A DNA stretch of 64,000 nucleotides from Papio anubis (GCF_008728515.1 NC_044979.1:171538037-171602036); one strand, 5' to 3'; positions 12,107-27,100 are shown, numbered from the stretch's first letter. Program-made: numbers and translations. The notes: generated from the letters alone by a model not told the origin.

Positions 12107-15100
12107 CTGAAAGATATTTTTTAATTATTATTGCAGTTATATATATATATCATAGAATGTACCTTTTTAAGTGTACGGTTTTTTACACTTTTAAGTGTAC
12201 GGTTTTTAAGTGTACGGTTCAGCAGCATGAAGTATATTCGCACTGTTATAGATCCACCACCACTCTCCAGCTCTGGAACTGTTTCTATCACCCCAAACAG
12301 AAACTCTATAACCATTTATCAATAATCCTATTCCCCTCTTCCCCAAACCCCCAGTTACCTCTACTCCACTCTCTGTCTCTATGAACTTGCCTGTTCTAGG
12401 AACCTCACAGAAGTGAAATCATACAGTATTTGTCCTTTTGTGTCTGGCTTATTTCATTTCCATAATGTCTTCTACATTAAAATCACTCCTTAAATCCCAG
12501 GCATGTTTTCATACGAATGAGCTGATTTCTCATTTAACTAAAACATTTACTAAATAAACGCATCAATGAGAAAAAATGCTTGAAGTCATACAGTAACGTT
12601 TACTTTTTACCTTTTTTACTTTTTACCTTTTAATAAAAGGTAAAGGCAAAGATATGGAGTCAACCTAAGTATTCATCAACAGATGAAGAAAGAAAGAAAA
12701 CGTGGCATATATAGCCAGTGAAGTACATTCAGCCTTATAAAAAAAAAAAAAAGGAAATTTTGTCATTTGTAACAACATGGATGAACCTGGAGGACATGTT
12801 GTCACAGGGCAATAAGCCAGCACAGAATGACAAATATTGCATGATCTCACTATATGTGGACTCTAAAATCGTCAAACTCATAGAAGCAGGGAGTCAAATT
12901 GTGGTCACCAGAGGCTGAGGGGTTGGAGGGGGATTAGGGAGATGTTGATCAAAAGACACAAAATCTCAGCTGGACAGAGGATTAGTTCAAGAGATCTATT
13001 GTACATCGTGATGACTAGTTAGTAACAACATATTATGTACTTGAAAATTGCTAAGAGTAGATTTTAAGTGTTCTCACCACAAAAAAATAAGTATATGTGA
13101 TCATGCATATGTTAAATATCTTCATTTAGCCATCTACAATGTATACATATTTTAAAACATCATGTGGTACACTATAAATACATATAATTAAAAATAAAGA
13201 GGCCAGTTGTGGTGGCTCATGCCTGTAATCCCAGCACTTTGGGAGGCTGAGGTGGGTGGATCACCTGAGGTCAGGAGTTCGAGACCAGCCTGCCCAACAT
13301 GGTGAAACCCCGTCTCTACTAAAACCACAAAAATTAGCCAGACATGGTGGTGGGCGCCTGTAATCCCAGCTACTCAGGAGGCTGAGGCAGAAGAATCGCC
13401 TCAACCCAGGAGACGGAGGTTGCAGTGAGCCGAGATTGTGCCACTGTACTCCAGTCTGGGAGACAAGAGCAAGACCCTGTCTCAAAAATAAAAAGAAAAA
13501 ATAAAGAAAAAATTGAGAGAAAAAGCATAGGGACAAGGTTAACAGTCAAAAATGGAGGCCGGACACAGTGGTTCAGGCCAGGCGCAGTGGTTCACACTTG
13601 TAATCCCAGCACTTTGGGAGGCTGAGGTAGGTGGATCACCTGAGGTCAGGAGTTCGAGACCAGCCTGGCCAACATGGTGAAACCCCATCTGTACTAAAAA
13701 TACAAACATTAGCTGGGCATGGTGGTGGGCACCTGTAATCCCAGCTACCTGGGAGGCTGAGGCAGGAGAATCGCTTGAACCTGCGAGGTGGAGGTTGCAG
13801 TGAGCCAAGATCGTGCCATTGCACTCCAGCCTGGGCAACAAGAGTGAAACTCCATCTCAAAGAAAACAAAAATAGAGGTAATTACATCAACATTTATTTA
13901 TTTAAGGGACTAAACAATGCTCTTATGAAATGCACTATCCCTAACAACATGTACAAAACAAGGAATTGCTGAATCCAGACCCTTCTTTAAGGATGTCACA
14001 TTCTGGAAACATACCTTTTGAAGCATAGCATTAGTCTCTTCCATGAAATAATAGCATATTTTCTGGGCTATGTCCAAACTTGTCTTCTCATTCGTATCTG
14101 AAATTACTTCCCCAAGAAGTACTTTTTTCCAGCATGTACTAGAACCAAAATGTTCCATGACACAATTTTAGCAGGCTCTCAAAAAGCAGACTTTTCTATT
14201 TCAATGCAACACATAAACTCCTTCTCCTATTTCTCCAGGAGCATAATACAACTCTTTCCATAAGCAGACTCCCCAAACCTCCACGCCACTTGTAGCTCCT
14301 GTGTGGAAGCCGACCAGGTAATAAGAAAGGAGGAGGAGGAGCTGAGAAGAAAAAGCACGAGGGGTGGGTGCTCTCTGCAGGCAAGGACTGAATGTTATCA
14401 TCATGACAAGCCTGTGTGACCCATAAGTGAATGAAGTCCTGCCCCCAGCCATGGGAACGAAGCCAGTGACAGAACAAGAGGGCGAGTCCACAGCCGAAAG
14501 GCAGAGGACTAAGGAGCAAAGGTGGGAGTTTTCCTTCTCTTCAAGTGACAGTCTGTCCAAAATAGTAGCAAACTGGGACACAATTCACAAAGCCAAATGC
14601 TCCACGTCTGGAAGGAGGAATCTACAGCAAGCCTCTATCCCCATGCAAGTCATTCCAAAGCTCTACTGCAAAGGCTCGTAGGAAATGGGGCTCAGTCAGC
14701 AGGCAGGGCCCACTCTGGCAGGTCTGCTGTGGCAGGTGCAAGGGAGCCACAGCAGGATGTGGAGCAGAGGTGGCAGCGCCAGACCTAGACACTAGAAAGA
14801 ACTACCGGGAGAAAAGGATGGAGGACCGGATTCTGAACACCGAGAATCTGGAAGTGGAAGTGGCTTCGAAGGGGAGGAAAGATGGCTGCTGTGGAAGTAA
14901 ACAGGAGCCCATTAGAATTCAGAACAGCTGGCAAGACACAGCCCGGAATAGTCTCAGAAGGCTTCAGCGTCAGAGATGACAGGTGAAATGAGTTCTCAGG
15001 AAAGAAAAAAAAATGATTGTCAGGCATGGTGTTCATGAATAACCATTATCTAATTTAATCTTCACAGTTACCTAGCAAAGAAAGCACGATTATCCCCATG

Positions 15101-18100
15101 CCAGGGCTCACTCAGGAAAGTTGAAGCACCCACCCTAAGTGACAGACCTAATGAGAGGCAGAAAGAACTGAAAACACGCATCAGCCAGAGCCCACACATG
15201 TTTTCTCCACCACCCACTCAGTAAGCAGTAACTCAAATGGAAGAAAAGAGGCCTAAGGAAGACCTCTGGGAAACAGCCAGTTGTTGTATTTAATTTTAGG
15301 CTGAAGTGTCCAAAAAGGACTCATACCTTGTTGCCAGAAGGATTTAAAGAAGCTTACATGAATGCACACGAAATTAAAGGTAAGATGAATGAAGGCAGAA
15401 AACAAGACAAAGGAAGAAGAGGGGAGAAAAGACAAGACACAGCAGGAACGGGCCAGTGTGAAACCGCACGCCCTAACATTAGGTACATTTGGATGGACCT
15501 CAGATTTGCCTCTCAGTTTTCCAGCGAACAAGAAAAAGAAGGAAACATCAGTTAAAGAATTCATAGTATCTGTAAGATAAAAACACTCCATTTGCTAAGA
15601 ATAAAAACAAAAACTATATTTGGTGTTGAGACCAGGGAGAAATTTTACTCCAAAAGTTCCTAGAGAAAAAGAAGGAAGCAACATCATCTCATCCACAAGA
15701 AGAACAGGCATCACGGAAGGGGCACCGACTGCTCCCAGGCACTGTGCCTCATCTCAGTCAGTCCTCCCAACTGCTCAAGGACAGCCTGCACCATCTTCAA
15801 GAGGTTCTCCCTGGATATCTAGCAGCAGAAGGTTGAAGGCTGCTCTCCCTGCCAGGGACTCAGGCCGAAGCTGCCCCTGTACTGGGTACAGCACAGCTGG
15901 ATGTGCCGACAGGTGGCTGCAGGGAGCAGGACTGACAGCAGGCAGGAACATGAGGGAGCCTGGCCAGGATGCAGACCCACACCGGGTGCTCCCCGACCTG
16001 CCTCCCCCATGGAAAAGTCCAGCTCTTCAGCCAGGCTTCTGGATCTGCCCCAGGGCAGGACCGACGTTAGGAGCTCGAGCTCTATTTGTCCTGGGCAAAA
16101 CCTACCTACTCTCAGACTTTCCTCTGAACGGTGCCAATGCCCACACTTTCTAAAGGATTTCAGGTCACCAGGAGGAAAATATGAGTAGAAACAAAAAAAT
16201 TATCAGAACTATGCATTCTGATTATGATTCTAAAACCAGAATTCCAAAACGGTTAAAACTGAGAAATGAAACATTCACTACATGGGCAAGTTACATAACA
16301 AAAAAGCAACTTCAATGTAGGACATTCCTTTTTCCACCCTGGTTGGGTATCTGAATGCAAGCCAAAACACAAACAAACGCTCCAAAGTTATATCTAGCCT
16401 GTTGCCTCAGCTTAAGACCAACACATGTGAAACTTACAATTTTTCAGCTTCCAGACATAACAACTTAAGGGCTGTGAGTAGCCTCCAAGATGGTCCATCC
16501 CATCCGAATGTCAAATTTCTGAAGCAGAAAAACAAATAATGACAAATCCGTCATTTCAGTATTTCATGACCTCATAGCAAATGACTGAAGAGTCAAACAC
16601 ATTTTTAAAGGGGTTGCTAAATGTCATGTAACCTGCAATCTTGGTCAAAGGACAGGAGAAAATCAGTCTGCAAATACTTAAAAAGAAAACCTAAGTAACA
16701 GAAAATTCTCTCCCCATTTTTTTTTTAAAGAGTAAACAGCTCTTTTGCAATAATTTTAGTAAGAAGCTTGAACATGAATGAGGGGCCTGAGGCAGGGCCC
16801 ATGAGCAGGAGTTCCCAGTAAGAGAAACGCTTAAGAACTGGAACTACCCGGGCATCCCACAGATGGCAGCCATCACTGCCAGGCTGCTCTCACACCATGG
16901 CAGGATCATTTCAAACTTAATTTCATCCAGAAAAGAAAATCCAAAAGGGAGAGCCTTGAACCCCGTTTAGCCACTTGGCATGGAATCACCTGGCTACCCA
17001 CCTACCCCAAGAGCCTGCACCATGGTGCCAGATGCCTGGGCTCTCCTGAGGGCCAGCCTGGCCTTTCCACATGACCACAGGGTAGACAGACTCATCCTGG
17101 GCCACCCATCAACACATCCAAGCTCTCTTTTGGTACCGTAATTTAATATTTCTAGCTTGTACCTTATGTCCCTAAAGAAGTTTCTTTCAAGTGTCTTCTA
17201 CTCCTTATGTCCTCCACATCATCAAGCACAGTTTTACTGCACATAGTAAGTGCTCAATACCTACCCGTCAGCTGACACAGGGTCAAGAGGTGTCTCACCC
17301 CCATGGAAAATTTAACCCCAGGTTTTCCATGAACATTTCCTAAAGGAATAATTCTAAGAGGGAAAGAGAAACACTTACTCTATATAGCCATGATCCTTTA
17401 GAATAGAAATCTTTTTGTCCATCTGTTTATCTCTTGATGGAAGATATTTAACAAGTATTTCTATATTTAAAAAAAAATCAGACTGTTAGGGCGTAAATGT
17501 GGACAAAAGTATGTCTTCATTCCCTTCTCAACTCACCTCCTTTCCCCTTAGCAACCCAGACATGCACAAACAATTCCACCTAATTCAGAAGGAAGTCTAC
17601 TCTTCGAGTCCAATTCAGTCACATCAGTACTGAGTCCCTGAAAGGCTATCAGAATTCCAAGGCTGGAGGACTAAACACGCATAACCTCAGCTCGTGCTCC
17701 CACTAAGTAAATCCACCAAAAACAAGCAGGTCATTAGGACATCAGCATGACTGTTGGAAAATTACAGTCAACAAAAGTAGAGGCCATGCAAAAACATGAG
17801 GAAAGGTTTACAATACTGAGCTTTTTCCAAACCAGAATTCAAAGTAGTCTGGATATTAGTGACTGCAACTACAAAAAACTTAAAGTAAATATGCACAAAC
17901 TAACAAAGCTATTTGGAGAAGCAGGGTAATGAGAGATTTTTCTATTTTACTTTTAAAATGGAAATATAACTAAAATATAATTTTTGCTCAAATTAATTTA
18001 TTCAACAAATGAATTCTTCTTGGACATCAATATTAAATTTATCAGGATTTTGAAAACATGAAGCCAATCTCAAAGCTGGTTTTCTAGCAGCAAGACCCAG

Positions 18101-21100
18101 TTTTTGCTTTTCTATTTTTATTTTGAGAAATCACATTATTATTCTGCCTTATAAGATGGAGTAGTAACAGCTTGGCCAAGTTTCTATTTCCAATCAAATC
18201 TATATTAAAAATGCATCAAATTATGTATTTAATAAATCTCTTGCCATTTTTTCATGGCCTAGAAAACTGCTTCTCTACTGTTTCACAAAGGGAAAAATCA
18301 GTCTTCTATGTACTTTTTTAACACTATATTTGGAATTTTCACATTTTAAGTGTAATGGCTAACTTACTATTTTAAAATAATAAAACTGGGCCAAGTACGG
18401 TGGCTCCCGCCTGTAATACCAACACTTTGGGAGGCTGAGGCAGGAGGATCTCTGGAGCCCAGGACTTGAAGACAGCCTGGGCAACATAACAAGCTTGTCT
18501 CTATCATATGAAAAAACACAAATTAAAAATAATAATAATAAAACCAGGCCAGGTGCAGTGGCTCACTCCTATAATCCTAGCACTTTGGGAGGCCGAGACA
18601 GGTAGATCACTTGAGGCTAGGAGTTCAAGACCAGCCTAACCAACATGGTGAAACCCCACCTCTACTAAAATTACAAAAAGTAGCCAGGCGTGGTAGCGCA
18701 TGCCTGTAATCCCAACTACTCCCGGAGGCTAGGGCACAAGAATCGCCTGAACCTGGGAGGCGGAGGTTGCAACAAGCAAAGATCACGCCACTGCACTCCA
18801 GCCTGAGCAACAGAGTGCGACTCTGACTCAAAAATACAACCAATGATAAAACCAAAAATAATAAAACCAAAAACAAAAGAACATAGATGAAATCAAATGT
18901 CATCATGGCATCAACCTCCAGAAAAAAGGACTATAGATTTATCTCTGTGATTAGCACAGTGTCTTACACACAGTAGGTGCTTAATAAATATTTTTTATTC
19001 ATTGCTCTCTAATTCTATTGTCTTTAGTGCCAGTGACAACATCTCAGTATAAACATTTCCATCCTTTAATACTGTATTTATTTCCTTAGCAGTTTTCCTC
19101 TTCTTCTATTCTATATTTTGACCCAATGCAATGAAAACTTCTTAATTCTTCTTATCCTAAATATCAGTCAGAGCTTTGTTGTTTTTACTTCAACACTGAA
19201 ATTACAGTCAGTAAGAGTAAGGCTAGGCCTACCTAGAAGAAAATTAGTGATGTGTATGTCAGTCTTACGGTTTTGATATTTTTATTAAAACTGAAAATAC
19301 ACATCTCCAACTGGGAAAAAAAATTATACAGTGTTTATGTTAAGAACAAAGTTGATTCCCACCTCTTGAGACATAAACACAAGCATGAGGATTATGGACG
19401 GAAACAAATCCATATTCCAGGAACAGCCGCTGATTATCGTGAGGGCCGTAACAGATGAATACCTCTTCATGCTTTCTCCAACGTGAAGTCGTTCTAATTT
19501 CATAAGAGTGAGTTTCTTCATTAAATGCTGCTTTTACCTAGAAAGAAAAACTGTTAAAGGTTTTTTTTAAAGTAAGGTGTAAAACTACAAAAACTGATTA
19601 AGTTATTATGTAATATTAATGTGAGTCAAGTGCAGCTTTCAAACACCCATCAATAAATGTAACTATGCATAGGGAACATGCCACTTCCGGTTTCATCCAC
19701 CTCGACTTCACCCTGTTGATGAGGGAGGGAGTCCTGCCCTAGGGCGCTGGGGATGGCCACACCACATCACCTGACACAGCGCAGATGAGATCATCAGCAG
19801 TTTATTGGTCACGTCCACTCATAGCCCAGGGAAGGAGGACATGGTGGTGCCAATAAACTTGATCTGTAAAAAGCTAGAGAGTAAACATGTTCAGCTTTGC
19901 CAGCCCTATGTGGTCTCTGTCACAAGTTGTATTTTTACAATCCTTTCAAAGTGTAAAAACCACTCTTAGCTCAGGGCTTTCGGGCCACATGCCCACAGGC
20001 TGTAGTTTGTGGTGTGGTCTTCCTACAGTAGACTATAAAATCATTAGTTCGGCACATAAATGCACCAAAAGTCCCAATAAAAATAAATCACTGCACTGGG
20101 GACAGACGGAGTTCCCATGTCTAGCATCCTATCACACTACACACCCCTGATATTATTTCATCAACATCAACCACAGAAACACTCATCTAATCCCAGGCTC
20201 CTTTGCTCCTGATTGTTAAAGATACTTCTTTCTACAAAAGTAACAAGCAGACAGCCCTTGTTCCTGGGCTAAGAAAGCAGAGCGGGAACCTCCCTAAGCT
20301 CTGATCTCATGTGGAGAGCACATGAGCTTAGCACGTGGGCTCACAAGGCATGACTGCTCTTCTCACAGTGGAGTGTCATGTAAAGGTGACAGCCAGGACA
20401 CGGATCCCAGCCATGTCCCTCCACAACACACCCCAAAAGCGTTACAGGTGAGTCGACTGATGGACATTCTCCTGCTCTCCAAGCCAGGCCTCTACCCCTG
20501 CATGCCCTGCAAATAACACTCGTTTCCCAAATGAGCCACCTGGGGAAAAGGCTTGGGAGGATGCGATCTGTGACCACCTCCCAAATCGGGTTTCTTTCAT
20601 TATTTCCCAGAACCCTTTCCCCACAAATACCCATCCATTCAATAAACATTTACTGAACACCTGCTATGTGCCAGGCCCTGCCATGAGCACTGGGGTGACA
20701 AAGAGGAACAAGACAAAGACCCCATTCTCAAAGATTTCAGAGCTCAGTGGGAAAAAAATCAAGTCAGTCAGCGATCAGAGCAAAGAGAAAAGCTGTGACA
20801 GCTATAACACCAAGTTTAAAAGCGACAGGGCAGGAAAGCAGGCTGGGCTTCAGTCCTGGTCTTGAAGGAGGAACGAGGTAGAAGGAAGGAGGGCTCTGCA
20901 CCACCTGCTGGGAAAGACCGGACAGGGGATGCAACATGAGGTTCTGTAGGCCTGAAGAGCAAAGTGGAGAAAATGGGCAGAGGCAAGCACTGCAAGAGGG
21001 ACAGTGGGGTCTGGAAGAACAACAGGAGCCTCCTGACGGCAGGCCATCCCAACAGGGTCACCTGAAGCTGCCGACGCCTCTCCCTGTGGTGTCACTCACC

Positions 21101-24100
21101 ATCTACAGTCACAGGTTCCGGGCAGTGGAAGCTTTCCTATCCAAATAGAATAGCTGCTCCCTTGTCAGCTTCTCACCTGGACATGTGGGCTATGATTCAG
21201 CAGGTCCAGGTACGGAGCGAGTGCACAGGTGTCCGGCTCTGCAGAAAGGCATTCCCGCTGCCTGGGCCTCAGGTACACGGCTCTGGTGTTGACGGTGCAC
21301 CAAGCCCACAGCAGGGCACTGTAGCTGAAGATGCTGTCAACAGCCTCCACAAACAGAGGCTGCAGAGAAGAGAAAAAGTCTCTGGAGGAAGCAAAGAACT
21401 CCTGCACATGGGCTCTCTGCTCTTCAGCCTTTGCTTTTAAAGATTTGGGAAGAAGGTTCACCACTTCCGGCTCCAAACAAACAGGGCAGGTATAGGCCTT
21501 GGGTAAAATCTCCAGGTAAGGCTTCCAAAGAGATCGGTCCCCAGCATGCTTCTCTGAAACTAAAAAGGTACACAGCGCCAGCAGAGGAGACGGAGGCGGC
21601 TTCCACCTTTGAAAATTAAAAGCCGGTTTAAAGGAATTACTTTGATTCAAAATATGAAATAAGCCAAGCAGTTTGTTTTGCTGCCAGAGGGAGTGTGTTC
21701 AAACTGTCAACACACTCAGTTTACTTAACAGACTCAAAAGAGTTCCTTCCTTCCTTCCTTAAGGCTCTTCCTCTCCGGGGGAGCACAGCCCCAGTGCCAG
21801 TGCTCTGAAAGAGCCATACTTACATGTCAGAAAAACTGACTCACTAGGCCAAGTTCCAGGTTTGTTTGCAAGAGATTCCTCGTTGCAAAAAAACCTCTTT
21901 GCTTCCAACTTGGTTCTCCAGTTACAAAGCTTTTGACCTAACTCCATTTGTCTCACCTAAATAAAGATATAAAATATGGTGGGGAAAAAATGGTGGAAAG
22001 AACAGAGACCTGCACCATCCGATACAGTAATCACTGGGTACGCAGAGCTATTTAAATTTAACCCTTAATTATTTAGAATTAAATAATATTTAAAATTCAA
22101 TCCCTCAGTGAGATAAGCTATGTTTTAAGTGCGCACTAGCCATTCAGAGCTAATGGCCACCATACCAGACAATGCAGAAAAAACATCTGTCATTGCTGAA
22201 AGCTCTGTTGGAAGGCACCAACCTTAACCAAAATGGAATATGCTCATATACACTTGTGCAGTTCTAACGCTTTTATTCCTAAGTTTACCTGCTCTATTAC
22301 AAATTATGTATCACAGTATTTTTATTTGTTTTGCACAATTGCCAATAAAAAGATCTCATGTTGCCTGAAGGTATTTAGAAAAAGTTTTCATCAATCCTTC
22401 AAGGTCCAGATTCCTATACTGCCATACATTCTACTCAAAATTTCAGAATGATTCAGAAAATGTTTATAATGACAGCATCCTTGCCTCTACACGGGCCTAA
22501 AAGACCTATTCACCTTCTTCCAAAAATATGCCAGGGGAAGAAAGTCCAGAACTTACCTAACGGTTAAGAAACAGTATATGCCAGGCACAGTGGCCCTTTG
22601 CCTATATCCCAGCACTTTGGGAGGCCGGGGTGGGTGAATCACTTGAGGCCAGGAGTTTGAGAGCAGCTTGGTCAAATGGTGAAACCCCATCTTTAATAGA
22701 AATGCAAAAATTAGGCACGGTGGAGCATGCCTGTAATCCCAGCTACTTGGGAGGCTGAGGCATGAGAACTGCTTAAACCCAGAAGGTGGAGGTTGCAGGG
22801 AGCTAAGATCGCCACTGCACTCCAGCCTAGGTGACACAGCAAGACCCTGTCTCAAAAAAAAAAAAAAAAAGAAAAAGAAAAAAACAAAAAAGAAAAGAAA
22901 GAAAGAAACGGTACCCTCGTAATTTAGAAATCCCTTCCACTGCGGGTCTCTCACTCTGTCTTCAGAGATGCCCCAAAACAAAGGCCCAGCAGAACGTGTG
23001 CCAGAAAACAGTTCTCCCACATCAGCCTCCTCTCTTCTATACCCAAATAAAACTAATTCTTTCATAATGTCAACAGCTCTTCAAAGTTCAAGAAAAACTG
23101 AAGTACAGTAAGGGTAGAAATAAGAGAGAGTAACTTACATTTGTCAAGAGCTACTATGATGGAAGAGAACAGGCTACTAAGAACCAAAGCACTCAGCTGT
23201 GATTTACATATATTATCCCATTTAATTTTTATTTCTTAGTAAGTGATAGATGGTGGTATCACACCCACACTCCAGGAAGCCTATTAAAAACCTTAAAAAT
23301 GCCATTTACAGTGAATTAAGAACAAACTTTCCGGCTGGGCACGGTGGCTCACACCTGTAATCCCAGCACTTTGGGAGCCCGAGGCAGGAGGATCACAAGG
23401 TCAGAAGTTCAAGACCAGCCTGGCCAAGATGGTGAAACCCTAACTCTACTAAAAATACAAAAAAAAAAAAAAATTAGCCAGGCATGGTGGCGGATCAGGA
23501 TCAAAGTCGGGATCATTTTCGATCGTTTTCGATTTTCTTTGCGGCAAACGTTGGGCAAGCAGCCGACCGACGGCAGGGAGGGGGAGGAGGGAGGGAAAGA
23601 GGAGGACAAACTTTCTAGAACAGTGGCATACATCAACAGGTATTTATCTGCTCTAAAAGGGACTGGGTATTAATGAATTATGTCTCAAGAGACATATTCG
23701 CCAATGACAGACTTTAAGGAGAAGCACTTGCACCAGGTAAGCATGTGTGTGGTCACTTACTGAGTAATGTATGCCCCTAAGTAGCTTCGAATCACTGTGT
23801 CCGCGGTGAGCAGGCAACTCTCAGGCAACGAAATAATCATCTGTCCCTCCTGGCCAAAAGGAAAGCAAAGTTGAAGATGCCTATGCTTTGGGAAGAACCC
23901 AGGAGTATGAGTCTGAAAAAGTCTTTGATCCCACAGTCACCTACCAAGAACCCACTATAACTCAACCAAAAGCCACTAATGGAGTCGCTCCCAACTCTGC
24001 GAGTCAGCAGATGCACATAAGGCTGCTCCAATGCCAGGTCCCCCCCAACAAAAATGAAAGCATTGACAGGCAGTCAACCCTTCACCAGAATGAGTGGTGG

Positions 24101-27100
24101 AAACATGTTGACAATTCAAATTATACTGTTTCTTCACTTTTTTTTTTGAGATGGAGTTTTGCTCGTCTCCCAGGCTAGAATGCAATGGCACGATCTCAGC
24201 TCACTGCAACCTCCACTTCCCAGGTTCAAGCGATTCTCCTGCCTCAGCCTCCTGAGCAGCTGGGACTACAGGCGCCTGCCATCATGCCCAGCTAATTTTT
24301 GTATTTTTAGTACAGACAGGGTTTCACCTGTTTCTGCACTTTCTTATGCCAGGAAATAGTGCTACCAATAGCAAACAAACAGAAACTGTGGGGAAAAGAA
24401 AGAGAGATCAGACTGTTACTCTGTCTACGTAGAAAAAGGAAGACATAAGAAACTCCATTTTGATCTGTACAAAGAAAAATCATTCTGCTTTGAGATGCTG
24501 TTAATCTGTAACTTTAGGCCCAACCCTGTGCTCACAGAAACATGTGCTGTATTGAATCAAGGTTTAAGGGATTTAAGGCTATGCAGGATGTGACTTGTTA
24601 ACAATATGTTTGCAGACAGTATGCTTGGTAAAAGTCATCGCCATTCTCCATTCTCTATTAACCAGGGGCACGATGCACTGCGGAAAGCCGCAGGGACCTC
24701 TGCCCAAGAAAGTCTGGGTATTGTCCAAGGTTTCCCCCCACTGAGACAGCCTGACATATGGCCTCGTGGGAAGGAAAAGACCTTATCGTCCCCCAGCCCA
24801 ACACCTGTAAAGGGTCTGTGCTAAGAAGGATTAGTAAAAGAGGAAGGCCTGTTTCCCGCAAGTCCCTGGGAACAGAATGTCTCGGTGTAAATCCAACTAT
24901 TCGCTCTATTCTGAGATAGGAGAAAACCACCCTGTGGTTGGAGGAGAGATATGCTGGCAGCAATACTACTCTGTCACTCTTTCCTATACTGAGATGCTTG
25001 GGTAAAGAGAACAAATCTAGCCTATGTACACATCCGGACACAGTACCTTCCCTTCAACTTATTTACGATGCAGATTCCTTTACTCACATGTTTTCCTACT
25101 GATCTTCTCCCCACCATCACCCTGTTCACCCTGTTCTCCTGCCCCACTCCCCTTGCCAAGATAATGAAAATAGTCATCAATAAATACGGAGGACACCCGG
25201 AGACCGGCGCTGGTGCAGGTCCTCGCATGCTGAGTGTGCCGGTCCCCTGGGCCCACTGTTCTTTCTCTATACTTTGTCTCTGTGTCTTATTTCTTTTCTC
25301 AGTCTCTCATCCCTCCTGATGAGAAATACCCACAGGTGTAGAGGGGCAGCCCCCTTCAGAAACTACCCCCAAAAAATTGTATTCAGTGAAATCCAAGTGG
25401 CTAGGCAATGGTCTGCTCTCTACATAACCCACGCCTAGGAGCTAAAGAAAGGCCAGCATGCCCAACGTAGTAAGGATCGAATTCTACCACTTGCAAGAGT
25501 ATCGTTCTCAGTGTCTCCCACTGAGATAGAACCACAGAAGAAAAATTCGATGTAAAGTAATAGAAAACAGTTTAAATAAACACAACATGATGAAGCCAGA
25601 TGTGAGATTCTCCTTTAATTCTAACTGGCATCTAAGTTGGTTAAAAATCTCAGCCAAGCCCGGGCATGGTGGCTCATGCCTGTAATCCCAGAACTTTGGG
25701 AGGCTTAGGCGGGTGGATTGCTTGAGGCCAGGAGTTCAAGACCAGCCTGACCAACATGATGAAACCCCATCTCTACTAAAAGTACAAAAATTAGCCGACC
25801 GTGGTGGCAGGCGCCTGTAATCCCAGCTACTCCGGAGGCTGAGGCAGGAGAATCAGTTGAACTCAGGAGGCAGAGATGGCAGTGAGCGGAGATTGCGCCA
25901 CTGCACTCTGGCCTGGGTGACAGAACGTGACTCCTTCTCAAAAAAGAAAGAAAAAAAAAAATCTCAGCCAAAAAATCTTCTGGGATCAATTTCTGGTTTC
26001 CTCATCTGTAAAGCAAGATTAAGCTGGATGATCACCATGGTCACTTCCCATTCCAACATCCTATGATCTTATGGTTAGAAAATATTTGGGTAAATCTCTT
26101 TATCATCAAAATGCAAACTGTACACTTTGCTGTGCATTTCACTATATGTAAAATATGTCTCAAATTTCAAAAACTTTTGATAAAACAACCACATTTGAAT
26201 GTACATGTGAAACAACTGCCAATTATTTCATGACCTAAACAAAGACTACCTGTAGTTACTGCTGCATACATGACATTTCTCATCCCCAAATTCTGCTACA
26301 GAATAAAGTCAATTACACTTTCCTCCAAAAATAAAAATACTGCACGACAATATGAAAGTACTTAATACTACTGAACTTCAAAATGGTTAAGATGTTAAGT
26401 TTTACGTTACATATATTTTACCACAATTAAAAAAATTTAAATGACGAAAACATTAACACAGCATAATAGAATTACAACATCAAAACATACCATTCTTTAT
26501 ATATTGGACTTCTTGTGTTTGTGATTTTCACCTGTTTAGGAAACATAACCTGAATTCCCTTGCTGACTGTGTTTGCATTTTAAAGAAATTATATTTTCCT
26601 TTAATATTTTAAAAATTTATCTTTTTAGCACAACATTTTTAACAATTAAAATTACCTTTGGACCAGGCATAGTGGCTCATGCTTGTAATCCCAACACTTT
26701 GGGAGGCCGAGGCGGGCAGATCTTGAGGTCAGGAGTTCAAGACTAGCCTGGCCAACACGGTGAAACCCTGTCTCTACTAAAAACACAAAAAAATTAGCTA
26801 GGCTTGATGGCACACGCCTGTAATCTCAGCTATTCAGGAGGCTCAGGCAAGAGAATTGCTTGAACCCAGGAGACGGAGGTTGCAGGGAGCCAAGGTCATG
26901 CCACTGCACTCCAGCCTGGGCGACAGAGCAAGACTCTGTCTCAAAAAAACAAAAATTACTTTTTATCTACTAACAAAACAAAACAAGATACCATTCCTTA
27001 GACTAAACGTATGTACACATCTGAGTATGAGTTTTAAATAAAGAATTTTTTAAAGGACAATTTTTAAATAAAGGAAGAAATTAATTTCTAGCTTTACAGA

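Noticed and set aside
15620..16153. 177-codon plus-strand frame in a SETD4 intron
   Set aside because: No recognised domain, no splice or polyadenylation context, and opposite to the host gene. A chance frame is more likely.
22553..23065. 170-codon minus-strand open frame
   Set aside because: Runs through an Alu and its A-rich tail (poly-Phe in translation). No gene context.
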